Shown here: piece by piece, positions 20,133-28,709 of the stretch
Position numbering within the stretch: position 1 is the first letter of the stretch
Layout of the letters: every line of letters starts with the position of its first letter
Assembly: GCF_022631235.3 (NCBI RefSeq)
Contig: NZ_CP093310.2
Location: forward strand, 2,976,001-3,040,000
DNA: 64,000 nucleotides
Reading direction: 5' to 3'
From: Psychrobacter raelei
GTDB lineage: Bacteria; Pseudomonadota; Gammaproteobacteria; Pseudomonadales; Moraxellaceae
The notes under the pieces: generated by a model
Databases searched by the model: none
The model's input: only the letters and a program-made list of their open reading frames with translations
What the model was told of the DNA's origin: nothing
Translations under genes and position numbers: made by a program

Positions 20133-21995
20133 ATGAAAAATCGCTATCTCAACAGTATGGTGCCCCCTGTGATATTAAGGCACCTTAAAAAAGCAAAGTT
20201 CTTGGGATTGGGGCTGCTGCTTATCGCCTTGGTGTACTCTTTTGTCATGAGCTCAGCTTGGCTGGTATTGTGCTATGGTCTGGCGCTATTTTTGTTTGGT
20301 ATGCAGTGTATAGAGAGCGCATTGCAAAGCGCGGCTGGCGGTAGGCTTGAGCAGATTATGGCCAAAAGCACTGAGACTCCGATTAAGTCTTTTTTGTTCG
20401 GCATTGGGGCCACTTTTTTATTGCAGTCCACCACCTTAGTCTCTTTATTAACCATCGCTTTTTTGAGCACAGGCATGATTAGTCTTGCCGGCGGACTGGC
20501 GGTGATATTGGGCACCAATTTTGGGGCAACCAGTGGTATATGGCTTTTGGCTTGGGCGGGACAAAGCTTAAGCTTAAGTCCGGCTGCACTGCCCATGCTG
20601 GTAGTGGGTGTTTTGCTCGGCTTTATAGATAAGCGGCTCAAGGTGTTCGGTCAGGCATTGATTGGTATTGCGTTAATTTTTTTAGGGATCGATTCCATTA
20701 AAGACGGCTTTGGCGCCTTTGGTCAAATTGAGTTGTCTGATATTAAGGCCAGTGGTATCTCTCAAGTGCTGCTATTCACCCTGCTGGGGTTTTTGCTCAC
20801 TTGTGTACTGCAGTCCTCTCACGCCACTTTAATCTTGGTATTGGCCGCTTTGGCTGCTGGCCAATTAACCCTCACCCAAAGCTTTGCCATTGCGCTAGGG
20901 TCTAATTTAGGCAGTAGCTTTACCACCGCCTTGGTGGGCATGCTCAGCAGCGATAGAAATGGTCAGCGCTTGGCACTGGCGCACCTGATATATAACTGGG
21001 TGACCGCATTATTAGCCCTGATACTATGGCTGCCTCTTACCTTTGCTGTGGGGGCGATTGCCACTGTCATTGGGATGCACTCACCGTTGTTGCAACTGGC
21101 CTTGTTCCACACCTTATTTAACGTATTGGGCGTTTCAGTATTTTGGGGTATTCAGCAGCCGTTTATCGAAAAGCTGCACCTATTTTTGCCAGATAAATCA
21201 CCAAAAAAACAACTGCCCGATGGGGCAGAAGCTGTACACCCCCTACATTTGCACCGCAATATGCTCAAGTCCACAGACACTGCCATTCATGCCGTCCATA
21301 AAGAGATTGAGCACTTAACCACCTTAGGGCTTGAGGTGGTTTGTCATGCCATTTATGTGCCCAACGCGCAGCTATATACGCCTTCTTCTGAGCTGCCTAA
21401 CCCTGCTCGGCCGCTGCAGCTTGATGTGCAAAGCTTATACGAGTGGCAGATTAAGCCACTGTATAGTGAAATATTGAATTTCACCAGTAAAATAGATATC
21501 CATGCTAATAAGGTACAAAAGAAGCTTACCGATGCTCATATCAATGCCTTCCACGTGGTAGAAATGGTTAAGCAAAGCAAGCACTTACAAAAAAATATGC
21601 AGCAATTTTTAAATACTCCTGGCACCTCTATTTATCAAGATTACATGGCGCTGCGTCAGCATCTTTTTGATATGCTCATAAGCTTTAATCGGGTACGCAG
21701 CCTACAAAAACAAAGCCTTGATAGGCAGCAGGCCACCGAGATTTTTGTGCAGCACACAGACGCATCCATGTCACCACACCACCATGTGCTCGACAAGCTT
21801 AGAGAGCATAAGATTGATAAACTGCAAGCCTCCTCGCTCATTAACGACATGAACTATGTGCGCCGTATTAATAGTGGATTGTCTGAGATTTTAATCAATA
21901 GCCAAGATTTAAGCCTTAACAGCGTGAGTACAACTGGGTCTGCCACTAAAGTGATAGACACCCCCATTGGTGTAGACAAGTCAGATAACGCTTAG
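20133..21995 (+). CDS. Na/Pi cotransporter family protein (NptA-like)
   Basis: A 620-residue inner-membrane protein. Two repeated Na/Pi symporter domains carry the family Gln-Ser-Ser/Thr motifs (LLQSTTLVSLLTIAF near residue 105 and LQSSHATLILVLAA near residue 225), each with GTNFGAT or GSNLGSS, followed by a soluble C-terminal part (from about residue 370) rich in helices, resembling a PhoU-like domain. It is expected to import phosphate with sodium. The start at 20133 precedes a basic N-terminal segment; the ribosome site is weak. Confidence 0.88.
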   Translation: MKNRYLNSMVPPVILRHLKKAKFLGLGLLLIALVYSFVMSSAWLVLCYGLALFLFGMQCIESALQSAAGGRLEQIMAKSTETPIKSFLFGIGATFLLQSTTLVSLLTIAFLSTGMISLAGGLAVILGTNFGATSGIWLLAWAGQSLSLSPAALPMLVVGVLLGFIDKRLKVFGQALIGIALIFLGIDSIKDGFGAFGQIELSDIKASGISQVLLFTLLGFLLTCVLQSSHATLILVLAALAAGQLTLTQSFAIALGSNLGSSFTTALVGMLSSDRNGQRLALAHLIYNWVTALLALILWLPLTFAVGAIATVIGMHSPLLQLALFHTLFNVLGVSVFWGIQQPFIEKLHLFLPDKSPKKQLPDGAEAVHPLHLHRNMLKSTDTAIHAVHKEIEHLTTLGLEVVCHAIYVPNAQLYTPSSELPNPARPLQLDVQSLYEWQIKPLYSEILNFTSKIDIHANKVQKKLTDAHINAFHVVEMVKQSKHLQKNMQQFLNTPGTSIYQDYMALRQHLFDMLISFNRVRSLQKQSLDRQQATEIFVQHTDASMSPHHHVLDKLREHKIDKLQASSLINDMNYVRRINSGLSEILINSQDLSLNSVSTTGSATKVIDTPIGVDKSDNA

Positions 21996-22140
21996 TTATA
22001 GCGGTGCAGACAGATGCCTCTTGCCTGCTTTTGCGTATAATGAGAGTATAGGCTATAAATTAGCGATTATCTTTGAGCCTTTGTGCTGTATCTTTTAACT
22101 GGCTTTTACCCATTAACCCCTCATCGATTAAGAGAGCCTC

Positions 22141-23382
22141 ATGTCTGTTTATACTCATCTTTCAGAAGACCAATTTGCTGCTTTTTGCCAAGCTTTCGGC
22201 GTATCTTTTGCTAAAGCCATTCCCATTACCCAAGGCATTAAAAACTCAAACTGGTTCATTCAGACCACAGAGGATGCAGACGGTGAATACTCTTATGTCT
22301 TTACCTTATTTGAGGAGCGTCCACCAGCTGATATCACCAAAATGGCCACCATTTTAAACCGCTTAAAAGGCACTTTGCCTGTCGCAGCACCTTTGGCCAA
22401 AAAAGCCCGAAAAGCTGATGGCTCAGCCGACTATCTGATTCAATACGAAAATAAAGCCATTACCTTAGTGCCTTGCCTATCAGGTGGTCATCCGGACAAG
22501 ACCACACCCAGCATGTGTTACAGCATGGGACAAGCACTAGCGACCTTACACAACACGCTACAAAGTCTCACGCCAGCCGAAGATTACGGGGTACCGTTAT
22601 ACCCTTGGCATCAGGTGCGTGATCGTGAAATCAAATTTATGCCCGCTGATGAAGCACGGCTTATGCAAGACATCTGGCAAAGCTATGAATCGCTGCCTTT
22701 AGAGTCTTTGCCCAAAGGTTTGTGCCACTTAGATATGTTCGCTGATAACACCTTGTGGAACCTAACCTCTGGCAAAGAAGAGCTGACCGGATTACTTGAC
22801 TTTACTGAAGTGAGTGTTGAGCATTATGTGATGGATATTGCCATTACGATCAACGACTTCTGTACGACTTGGGGCGTGGCCGGTGATGGCGAATCGGTGA
22901 ATTTTGACACTCAAAAAATGCAGGCTTTTATTGAAGGCTATCAAAGTGCTCGTCCTCTGAGCACCGCTGAGCAGCAAGCGCTGCCCATCATGTTGGCCAT
23001 GGCAGCCGTTACCTTCTGGCTACTGCGCTTGAATGTCATATATTACAACCGTGAACAAGGTCGAACCGGCGATAATATCATGGTCAAAAACCCAGACCTG
23101 ATGAAACGCTTGGCCGCTTATCACTGGAATCAAGTTGAGAAATTACGAGCCCAGCAGCAAACAGTTTATGTATTACAACATGCTTGTTTTGAGGCAGATA
23201 ACCGTGACAAGGATGCTACTGGCTTTAAACTTATTGGTGTTTTTGCAGCTCAGCAGCAAGCCGAGGCGGCTATTGAACAGCTCAAAGACCAGCCTGGCTT
23301 TAAAGATTATCCCAATGGCTTTTTTATAGACGCCTATCCTTTAGGTCAGATCAATTTCACCTCAGGATTCGATAAGCCATAA
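22141..23382 (+). CDS. thrB: homoserine kinase (ThrB, APH fold) with C-terminal DUF7336-like domain
   Basis: Residues 1 to about 335 match the aminoglycoside-phosphotransferase-fold homoserine kinase of pseudomonads, which makes O-phosphohomoserine for threonine synthesis. The start MSVYTHLSEDQFAAF, GIKNSNWFIQT, the catalytic loop LCHLDMFADNTLW and LTGLLDFTEVSVEHYVMDIAITINDFCT are all present. Residues 338-413 form an extra module (VYVLQH, KLIGVFAAQQQAEAAIEQLKDQPGFKDYPNGFFIDAYPL split over its length) that resembles DUF7336, usually a small stand-alone protein. The fusion is in one uninterrupted frame. The start follows AGAGAGCCTC, a weak ribosome site. Confidence 0.9.
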   Translation: MSVYTHLSEDQFAAFCQAFGVSFAKAIPITQGIKNSNWFIQTTEDADGEYSYVFTLFEERPPADITKMATILNRLKGTLPVAAPLAKKARKADGSADYLIQYENKAITLVPCLSGGHPDKTTPSMCYSMGQALATLHNTLQSLTPAEDYGVPLYPWHQVRDREIKFMPADEARLMQDIWQSYESLPLESLPKGLCHLDMFADNTLWNLTSGKEELTGLLDFTEVSVEHYVMDIAITINDFCTTWGVAGDGESVNFDTQKMQAFIEGYQSARPLSTAEQQALPIMLAMAAVTFWLLRLNVIYYNREQGRTGDNIMVKNPDLMKRLAAYHWNQVEKLRAQQQTVYVLQHACFEADNRDKDATGFKLIGVFAAQQQAEAAIEQLKDQPGFKDYPNGFFIDAYPLGQINFTSGFDKP

Positions 23383-23416
23383 CTTACTACCCATAAGCTT
23401 GTAGCGACTAATACAG

Positions 23417-23455
23417 ACCATAAATACAAACCATAAATACAAACCATAAAAATAT
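23417..23455. repeat. 13-bp tandem repeat
   Basis: ACCATAAATACAA occurs at 23417-23429 and 23430-23442, then a partial third copy. It lies between thrB and the parS site. Confidence 0.8.
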
Positions 23456-23518
23456 AAATGTATCGTCAGTGACTGGCTATTTAAGTTAACCGTGCTGAGT
23501 TTTAGGGACATATAGTTA

Positions 23519-23534
23519 TGTTTCACGTGAAACA
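23519..23534. promoter_or_regulatory. parS-like ParB (Spo0J) binding site
   Basis: TGTTTCACGTGAAACA is a perfect 16-bp palindrome identical to the canonical chromosomal parS sequence. It lies between thrB and the DUF2007 gene. parS sites nucleate ParB-DNA complexes for chromosome segregation and cluster near oriC, so this suggests an origin-proximal location. parA and parB are not in the window. Confidence 0.88.
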
Positions 23535-23624
23535 CTGACTAAAACGTTATATTTACCCCACCCACGCTTTGAGTTAAGTTGAGTTGAACTCAGTCAACTT
23601 AATTAACTCTGATAAGGAAATACG

Positions 23625-23855
23625 ATGAGTAACCCGGTTGATGAATGGCACAAGCTGGCAAGTTATGACACCAATATTCAAGGCGAGCTGCATGCCAACT
23701 TGCTAAAGAATAATGGCATTGCTGTGTCGCTACAAGCTCTGAGCGCAATTCCTGGCCTTAATTCTGGCTTGGTTATATGGGTACAACAAGCCGACTTGGC
23801 TCGAGCCAATGAAATTTTACAAAATATCGATGTCACGCCGGCAGCTGATGACTAA
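23625..23855 (+). CDS. DUF2007-family small protein
   Basis: A 76-residue cytoplasmic protein with the DUF2007 pattern: a short beta-alpha-beta unit with KLASYDTNIQGELHANLLKNNGI (an inherited region for binding small ligands or proteins, function unknown) and a C-terminal VIWVQQADLARANEILQ that resembles the usual LWVPEEDAEKA ending. The family has been called putative signal transducing protein without direct evidence. AAGGAAATACG at 23612-23622 is a good ribosome site. The amidotransferase gene follows after 63 bp on the same strand, so co-transcription is likely. Confidence 0.72.
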   Translation: MSNPVDEWHKLASYDTNIQGELHANLLKNNGIAVSLQALSAIPGLNSGLVIWVQQADLARANEILQNIDVTPAADD

Positions 23856-23918
23856 GATAGTTGCAACTGTTAATAGATAGATAGATAAATAGACAATCAA
23901 CAAGGTGGTAAGTTATAA

Positions 23919-24833
23919 ATGTGTCAATTATTAGGTATGAACGCCAATACCCCAACGGACATCGGGTTTAGCTTCACAGGATTTCACAACCGAGGCGGAA
24001 ACACCGACCACCATAGCGATGGTTTTGGTATCGCTTTTTTTGAACCGAGCAAATGTGATGCACCCAACCAGTCTGAGGCACAAGGTCGTGGCCGCGGACT
24101 GCGCCTGTTTCATGATGATAAGCCAAGCTATGAATCCCCAGTGGCCGACTTAGTAAAAAACTATCCCATCAAAGCACTTAACGTAGTGGCTCACATCCGT
24201 AAAGCCACCCAAGGTAGCAACTGCTTGGCCAACACCCACCCTTTCGTGCGTGAAGTGTGGGGCGAGCAATGGGTATTCGCTCATAATGGTCAAATGAGTG
24301 AAGGCTTTATTAAGCGCTGCCAACGTCTACAAGACAATGGCAATAGCGAGTACTGCCGGCCAGTTGGCACAACCGATTCTGAAGTGGCGTTTTGTTATTT
24401 AATTAATCGTCTAAAATCCACCTATAAAAAACGCCCCTCTGATGAGGAGCTGTTTCGATTTTTGACCGCCCAGTGCCGTTATTTAGCAGCCAATGGATTG
24501 TTTAACTGTCTGCTGTCTAATGGAGATTGGCAATTGGCGTATGCCAACTCCTTACTGTTTTATCTGACCCGTAAGGCGCCCTTTGGTGAAGCCAAGCTGG
24601 CTGATGATGAGTTATCTATTAACTTTGGGGATGTCACAACCGATAAAGATAAGGTGAGCATTTTGGTCACTGTGCCGTTGACCGAAAATGAAGAGTGGCA
24701 GCAACTGGCGGTCAATGAATGTTTGGTCTTTCAAGAGGGCGATATTATATTTCGTGATACCCCAAGCCTGCGCAAATACTTAACCATTGAAGAGGGTATT
24801 GCCATTGCCCGTCAAGTGGGCGCCAGTTTATAA
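23919..24833 (+). CDS. class II glutamine amidotransferase (YafJ-like)
   Basis: A 304-residue protein with an N-terminal nucleophile fold; Met1 is followed by Cys2 (MCQLLGMNANTP), the usual glutaminase nucleophile. GFHNRGGNTDHHSDGFGIAFFE, VVAHIRKATQGSNCLANTHPF and WVFAHNGQMSEG are the hallmark blocks of YafJ-type stand-alone amidotransferases. The acceptor substrate is unknown. The start follows AAGGTGG at 23902-23908. The stop overlaps the stop of ychJ on the opposite strand (shared TTATAA), so there is no terminator between the convergent genes. Confidence 0.9.
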   Translation: MCQLLGMNANTPTDIGFSFTGFHNRGGNTDHHSDGFGIAFFEPSKCDAPNQSEAQGRGRGLRLFHDDKPSYESPVADLVKNYPIKALNVVAHIRKATQGSNCLANTHPFVREVWGEQWVFAHNGQMSEGFIKRCQRLQDNGNSEYCRPVGTTDSEVAFCYLINRLKSTYKKRPSDEELFRFLTAQCRYLAANGLFNCLLSNGDWQLAYANSLLFYLTRKAPFGEAKLADDELSINFGDVTTDKDKVSILVTVPLTENEEWQQLAVNECLVFQEGDIIFRDTPSLRKYLTIEEGIAIARQVGASL

Positions 24834-25403
24834 ATACGCCCCGCAGCAACGTTTGAACTTCTCACCGGAGCCGCAGAGACAAGGCTGCTTTTGGCTAAGT
24901 CCCATCACCACTGTGGGGTCTAAAAAATACCAGACGCTTTGCTCGGTGGCCGCGTCACCAGCTGGCTTGTTGCCGCTTGTTACTTTAACAAAAGTAGACA
25001 GCTCATGATGGGCATGTAGCGCTAAATTACCAGCTTCTAGACTGTGATAGTAAGCTTTAAATTCAACTTGTGAGTGGCGTTTGCCCAGCTTAGCAATGTG
25101 CTGCACAATTTGTAGTCCGGCCCACTGGGTCTGCTGCGCCCAGTCGCTAATGTCTTGACGGCTGAGTAGGCTTTGCTGAGCAGGAACAGTGGTGTCGATA
25201 ATATAATCGATCAACTGCAACACAAATGCACTGTAGCGAGAGCGCATTAAGGCCTCACTGGTCGCGGCTATCGCTTGGCCTTGGTGCAGGGGCTGACAAC
25301 ACTCACTATAGCTCATTTGTGCCTGCACAGCATCGCTATCTGTGTGGGTACCCAAGGCGACAGTGGCCGGTACAGTACGGCAGGGGCAAAGTTCTTTTGG
25401 CAT
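24828..25403 (-). CDS. ychJ: YchJ-family protein with N- and C-terminal SEC-C-like motifs
   Basis: A 191-residue cytoplasmic protein. It has an N-terminal CPC...CCQPLHQG motif (about residues 7-41), the conserved ALMRSRYSAFVLQLIDYIIDTT block of the YchJ NTF2-like domain, and a C-terminal SEC-C zinc-binding motif CLCGSGEKFKRCCG. The SEC-C motif also occurs at the end of SecA. The biochemical function is unknown. The start follows AAGGTTGAATACTT on the minus strand. It is convergent with and overlaps the amidotransferase gene by six bases. Confidence 0.85.
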   Translation of the reverse strand: MPKELCPCRTVPATVALGTHTDSDAVQAQMSYSECCQPLHQGQAIAATSEALMRSRYSAFVLQLIDYIIDTTVPAQQSLLSRQDISDWAQQTQWAGLQIVQHIAKLGKRHSQVEFKAYYHSLEAGNLALHAHHELSTFVKVTSGNKPAGDAATEQSVWYFLDPTVVMGLSQKQPCLCGSGEKFKRCCGAYL

Positions 25404-25460
25404 AAGTATTCAACCTTAGAGCACAATTATTCAATCCATTTTAATATCAGGATCACGGTG

Positions 25461-25523
25461 ATGATTGGTATCAAAATCAAAGCAGGTCTGACCCTCACGC
25501 TACTATTAATAAGCTGTTATTAA
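25461..25523 (+). CDS. possible 20-aa lipoprotein-signal-like peptide
   Basis: A short ORF, MIGIKIKAGLTLTLLLISCY, lies between ychJ and the ceramidase-like gene. AGGA at 25448-25451 is a suitable ribosome site. It has a basic start, a hydrophobic core and a LISC lipobox-like end, so it looks like a lipoprotein leader with no mature domain. It may be a remnant or chance; no homologue is recognised. Confidence 0.2.
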   Translation: MIGIKIKAGLTLTLLLISCY

Positions 25524-25650
25524 TGAGCTGATACTAATAAGATAACCTAGTACTGAGCTTAGCATAGTATTTGCAGCCACTGCACGCAAGCGCTAACTTA
25601 GCGGCCGCTATGTGGTTGTCTTTTATTCACTGTTCAATTGGCGAGGCTTT

Positions 25651-27759
25651 ATGCTATTAACCTCTTTATGCGCCACCTCCGCTTTGTCTTTATCTTTACA
25701 GACAATCAACTGCCGTAACGACTCTAACCCCATCTCTTTAGCGAGCTCTGCATCGGCCTTCTATGTTAAAGATAATGGCTCATTAGAGAACTCTCAACTA
25801 AGCACTAGTGACCGAGTAGTACCTATTGCGGCAAGTACTCACACTGGCGCTAGTCATCCTCAGCTTAAACCCAATAAAGCGCCATATTTACTCGGTGCAG
25901 CTCAAGCTGATATCACAGGCGCTGCGGCAGAGACAGGTATGTTCGGTTATGCCGCGCAGCAAGTGGCTCAAGGTATCAATGATAGATTGTACGCTCATGC
26001 CTTTATTATTGTAGACAATCAGGCAGACAGCGCACAAACTGCTCAAAACAGCGCCCGTATTGTCTATGTATCGGCCGATATGGGTGCTATGTTTAATGCG
26101 GTCAGACTCGAAGTGTTAAAACGCTTGCACGCCTTGTATGGCCCACTATACACAGATGCCAACGTTATGCTCACGGCTACCCATACCCATGTGGGCAATG
26201 CCGGCTACTCCCATCAAAGACTGTATCAAATTGCCAGTAAAGATGACACCACTGCCGGCTATAGCGAACAGAACTTCACTGCCATAGTGGATGGCATCGT
26301 ACGCGCTATTAGTAAGGCGCATCAAAACTTAACACCCGGCACCTTATCACTAGCGCAAGGCAAGCTCACAGGCGCGACACGCAACCGCTCAGCCGCCGCT
26401 TATAACAATAATCCCGATGCCAAAGCCTATGACAGTAATGTCAATGACACCATGACTCAGCTGCGCCTTGATGATCAAAATGGCAAGCCTTTGGGCGCCA
26501 TTAACTGGTTTGCCATTCACCCAACCAGCTTTAGCAATCAGTTTATGTACCTAAGTGCCGATAACAAAGGCTATGCTCAGCAAGGCATGCAAGCGGCCAT
26601 TACCAAAAAAACAGGCCAGCCCTTTGTGGCCGCCTTTGCCAACGCTGATGAGGGAGATGTGGTGGCCGCAGGAGGTAATGCCCACTCCTCGGCAGGCTTC
26701 GAGGGAGAAGATGAGGAATGGCATAACGTGGTTCGTGATGGCTCCTTGCAGCTTAATAAAGCACTTGAGCTATGGGACAAAGCCGAGCCAATAGTCGGAC
26801 CCATTGACACACGCGCCCGCTGGATTGATTTAAATGGCTATGTGGTGGATGCTCAATACACCCACGGTGCTGGCGAGCAAAGATTATGTGTGCCAGCTCG
26901 CGGCTATGCGTTTGCCGCCGGTGCAGAAAATGGCCCCTCCGACATACCCGGTATCTATGAAGGTATGACCAAAGACTCTTTGAGTATCACTGACAAAATT
27001 AACAAAACCGATACTTCGATATTGGGCAGCGCTACTCGAGCCGCTTTTGGTGTGGTGGGCGCTGTCAGTCAAGATCCGTGTCAGGCCGAAAAGCCGGTGC
27101 TCCTACCTACCGGTAAATTGGGCTGGGTCAATAGCAAACAGCCGGTACAATTAATGCGCATTGCCAACCTAGCCTTAGTTGCCATACCCGGAGAGCCAAC
27201 TACCATGGTGGGGCGGCGTTTGCAATCTGCGGTGCTGGATGAATTAAAAGACAGCGGCGTCAATACTGTCATCGTCAATGGACTGGCCAATAACTATAGC
27301 GGCTATGTTGCGACCCGTGAGGAATATGCACTGCAACATTATGAGGGCGCCTCTACCGAATATGGCCCATATCAAAGTAATGCCTATGTGCAAGAGTATG
27401 TACAACTGGCTCGGGCACTCAAACACAATCAGCCGCTAAAGAACCATACCGCGCCACCTTCTATAGCAGCTGGCAAATTCGCTGAGCGACCCGGCGTCGT
27501 ATTTGATGACAAGCCCTCTAACCAAGCTTGGGGACAGGTACTTGTGCAGCCCAAGCAGCATTATCAGAAGGCCGAGGTGGTTAGTGTGAGCTTCCGCGGT
27601 GCCCATCCAAAAAATAACTTACGCACCGAGGACACCTTTTTAAAAGTGCAGCGCCTAGTGCAAGGTAAATGGGTAGACTACCTGACGGATGCAAGCTTTG
27701 ATACTCGGTACAGTTGGGCGCGCGAGGGCATCACGTATAGCAAAGTTACCATTGATTGA
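25651..27759 (+). CDS. neutral/alkaline ceramidase-like protein, interrupted by in-frame TGA
   Basis: Predicted secreted protein of the neutral ceramidase family, which hydrolyses the N-acyl bond of ceramide. GCGAGG at 25641-25646 supports the ATG at 25651; a GTG at 25612 in frame is an alternative. A hydrophobic leader comes first. Family blocks include the zinc-site ATHTHVGNAGYSHQ, NRSAAAYNNNPDA, NWFAIHPTSFSNQ, GYVATREEYALQHYEGASTEYGP and HPKNNLRTEDTFL. Two oddities: the usual GN/DxSPN nucleophile segment reads EGDVVAAGG here, with no serine, and the frame stops at TGA 27757-27759 while the same frame continues with family-like sequence to TAA at 27880-27882. It may be a decaying gene, a read-through gene or a changed activity. 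Confidence 0.8.
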   Translation: MLLTSLCATSALSLSLQTINCRNDSNPISLASSASAFYVKDNGSLENSQLSTSDRVVPIAASTHTGASHPQLKPNKAPYLLGAAQADITGAAAETGMFGYAAQQVAQGINDRLYAHAFIIVDNQADSAQTAQNSARIVYVSADMGAMFNAVRLEVLKRLHALYGPLYTDANVMLTATHTHVGNAGYSHQRLYQIASKDDTTAGYSEQNFTAIVDGIVRAISKAHQNLTPGTLSLAQGKLTGATRNRSAAAYNNNPDAKAYDSNVNDTMTQLRLDDQNGKPLGAINWFAIHPTSFSNQFMYLSADNKGYAQQGMQAAITKKTGQPFVAAFANADEGDVVAAGGNAHSSAGFEGEDEEWHNVVRDGSLQLNKALELWDKAEPIVGPIDTRARWIDLNGYVVDAQYTHGAGEQRLCVPARGYAFAAGAENGPSDIPGIYEGMTKDSLSITDKINKTDTSILGSATRAAFGVVGAVSQDPCQAEKPVLLPTGKLGWVNSKQPVQLMRIANLALVAIPGEPTTMVGRRLQSAVLDELKDSGVNTVIVNGLANNYSGYVATREEYALQHYEGASTEYGPYQSNAYVQEYVQLARALKHNQPLKNHTAPPSIAAGKFAERPGVVFDDKPSNQAWGQVLVQPKQHYQKAEVVSVSFRGAHPKNNLRTEDTFLKVQRLVQGKWVDYLTDASFDTRYSWAREGITYSKVTID

Positions 27760-27882
27760 CGCATTGATAAAGACACGCCTTCTGGTACTTACCGTATACT
27801 GCATCAAGGAGATTGGAAAAACGGATGGGACGGTAAAATCACCGCGTATGCGGGTGCGTCTTATGCTTTTGAAGTGGAATAA
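27760..27882 (+). pseudogene. in-frame C-terminal continuation of the ceramidase-like gene after TGA
   Basis: After TGA at 27757-27759 the same frame encodes 40 more residues (RIDKDTPSGTYRILHQG then WKNGWDGKITAY, ending ASYAFEVE) before TAA. This matches the C-terminal immunoglobulin-like domain end of neutral ceramidases, and the TGA falls where the family usually has Trp, so a single TGG to TGA change would explain it. The terminator lies just beyond the second stop. Confidence 0.75.
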
Positions 27883-27890
27883 CCTGCATA

Positions 27891-27925
27891 AAAAAAGCCA
27901 GATACACGGGGTATCTGGCTTCTTT
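27891..27925 (+). terminator. terminator of the ceramidase-like gene
   Basis: AGCCAGATAC at 27896-27905 pairs perfectly with GTATCTGGCT at 27911-27920, preceded by six A residues and followed by TCTTT. It lies 9 bp after the second (TAA) stop. Confidence 0.88.
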
Positions 27926-28052
27926 AATGGGGAGAAAAGTATGAAACAAGTGTGTTGATTGCAACGTTTAATTTAACCGCAGTGCTTAATTTAAACTCAG
28001 TATAATTTAAACTCAGTATCAACGGGTTAACAAAAAGCGTTAAACAAAAAAG

Positions 28053-28436
28053 TTACTTTTTCTTCCACACTTGGCTGCGTGAGAATGGACCTAAGTGACC
28101 TTTAAGCTTTAGGTCATTTCCTTTTAACTCAGCAGTTAGACGATACGTTTTGCCATTTTCTGGATCAGTAATCTGACCACCGCTGTACTTACCGCCACCC
28201 GTTGCTTTTAGACCAGACATTACAGTACGGCCCACAAACTTCTTACCTTCAGCGCGTGTAGTAGAGATGATTTTGCCAGTTAATACGCCGCCAGATTCAG
28301 TGATTTGAACCACAGCTTTTGGTTGACCATCGTCATAAGTTTGCCAAGTAGTATTGGCTAATGGATCTGCTGCCATCGCTACGGTAGCGATGCCTAAAGC
28401 TGATAAAGCGAGAACAGACTGGTTGAATAGTTTCAT
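28053..28436 (-). CDS. secreted DUF2147 domain protein
   Basis: A 127-residue exported protein. Residues 1-22 are a classical signal peptide ending in VAMA before ADPLANTTW. The remainder matches DUF2147: WQTYDDGQPKAVVQI, LTGKIIS, GRTVMSGLKATGGGKYSGGQITDPENGKTYRL and LKGHLGPFSRSQVWKK. The fold is a small lipocalin-like barrel; the function is unknown, though family members often occur with envelope stress genes. The start at 28436 is chosen for AAAGGAATCG upstream and because the signal peptide begins there. It is a single gene with an AT-rich upstream region. Confidence 0.9.
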   Translation of the reverse strand: MKLFNQSVLALSALGIATVAMAADPLANTTWQTYDDGQPKAVVQITESGGVLTGKIISTTRAEGKKFVGRTVMSGLKATGGGKYSGGQITDPENGKTYRLTAELKGNDLKLKGHLGPFSRSQVWKKK

Positions 28437-28709
28437 AGTACGATTCCTTTCGAAAAGTGGAGACATGGGTTGATTGAGATAAAAAACTTAAAGAGTTAAT
28501 GCATACGCTTAGTAAAGCTAAACACAATCACCACTCAATCTGCCATGCTTAAATCATGGTTTAAGATATCTTAGACACTCAATTGAACACGGTCAAGATA
28601 TTTTTTTATTTAACTACCATAAAAGGTATGATTAATTATAACGTCTAATAAATAAAAAAAAAGTGTTAAATCAATAAATTATTACTACACTATTTTTAAA
28701 ACGTAAGAG

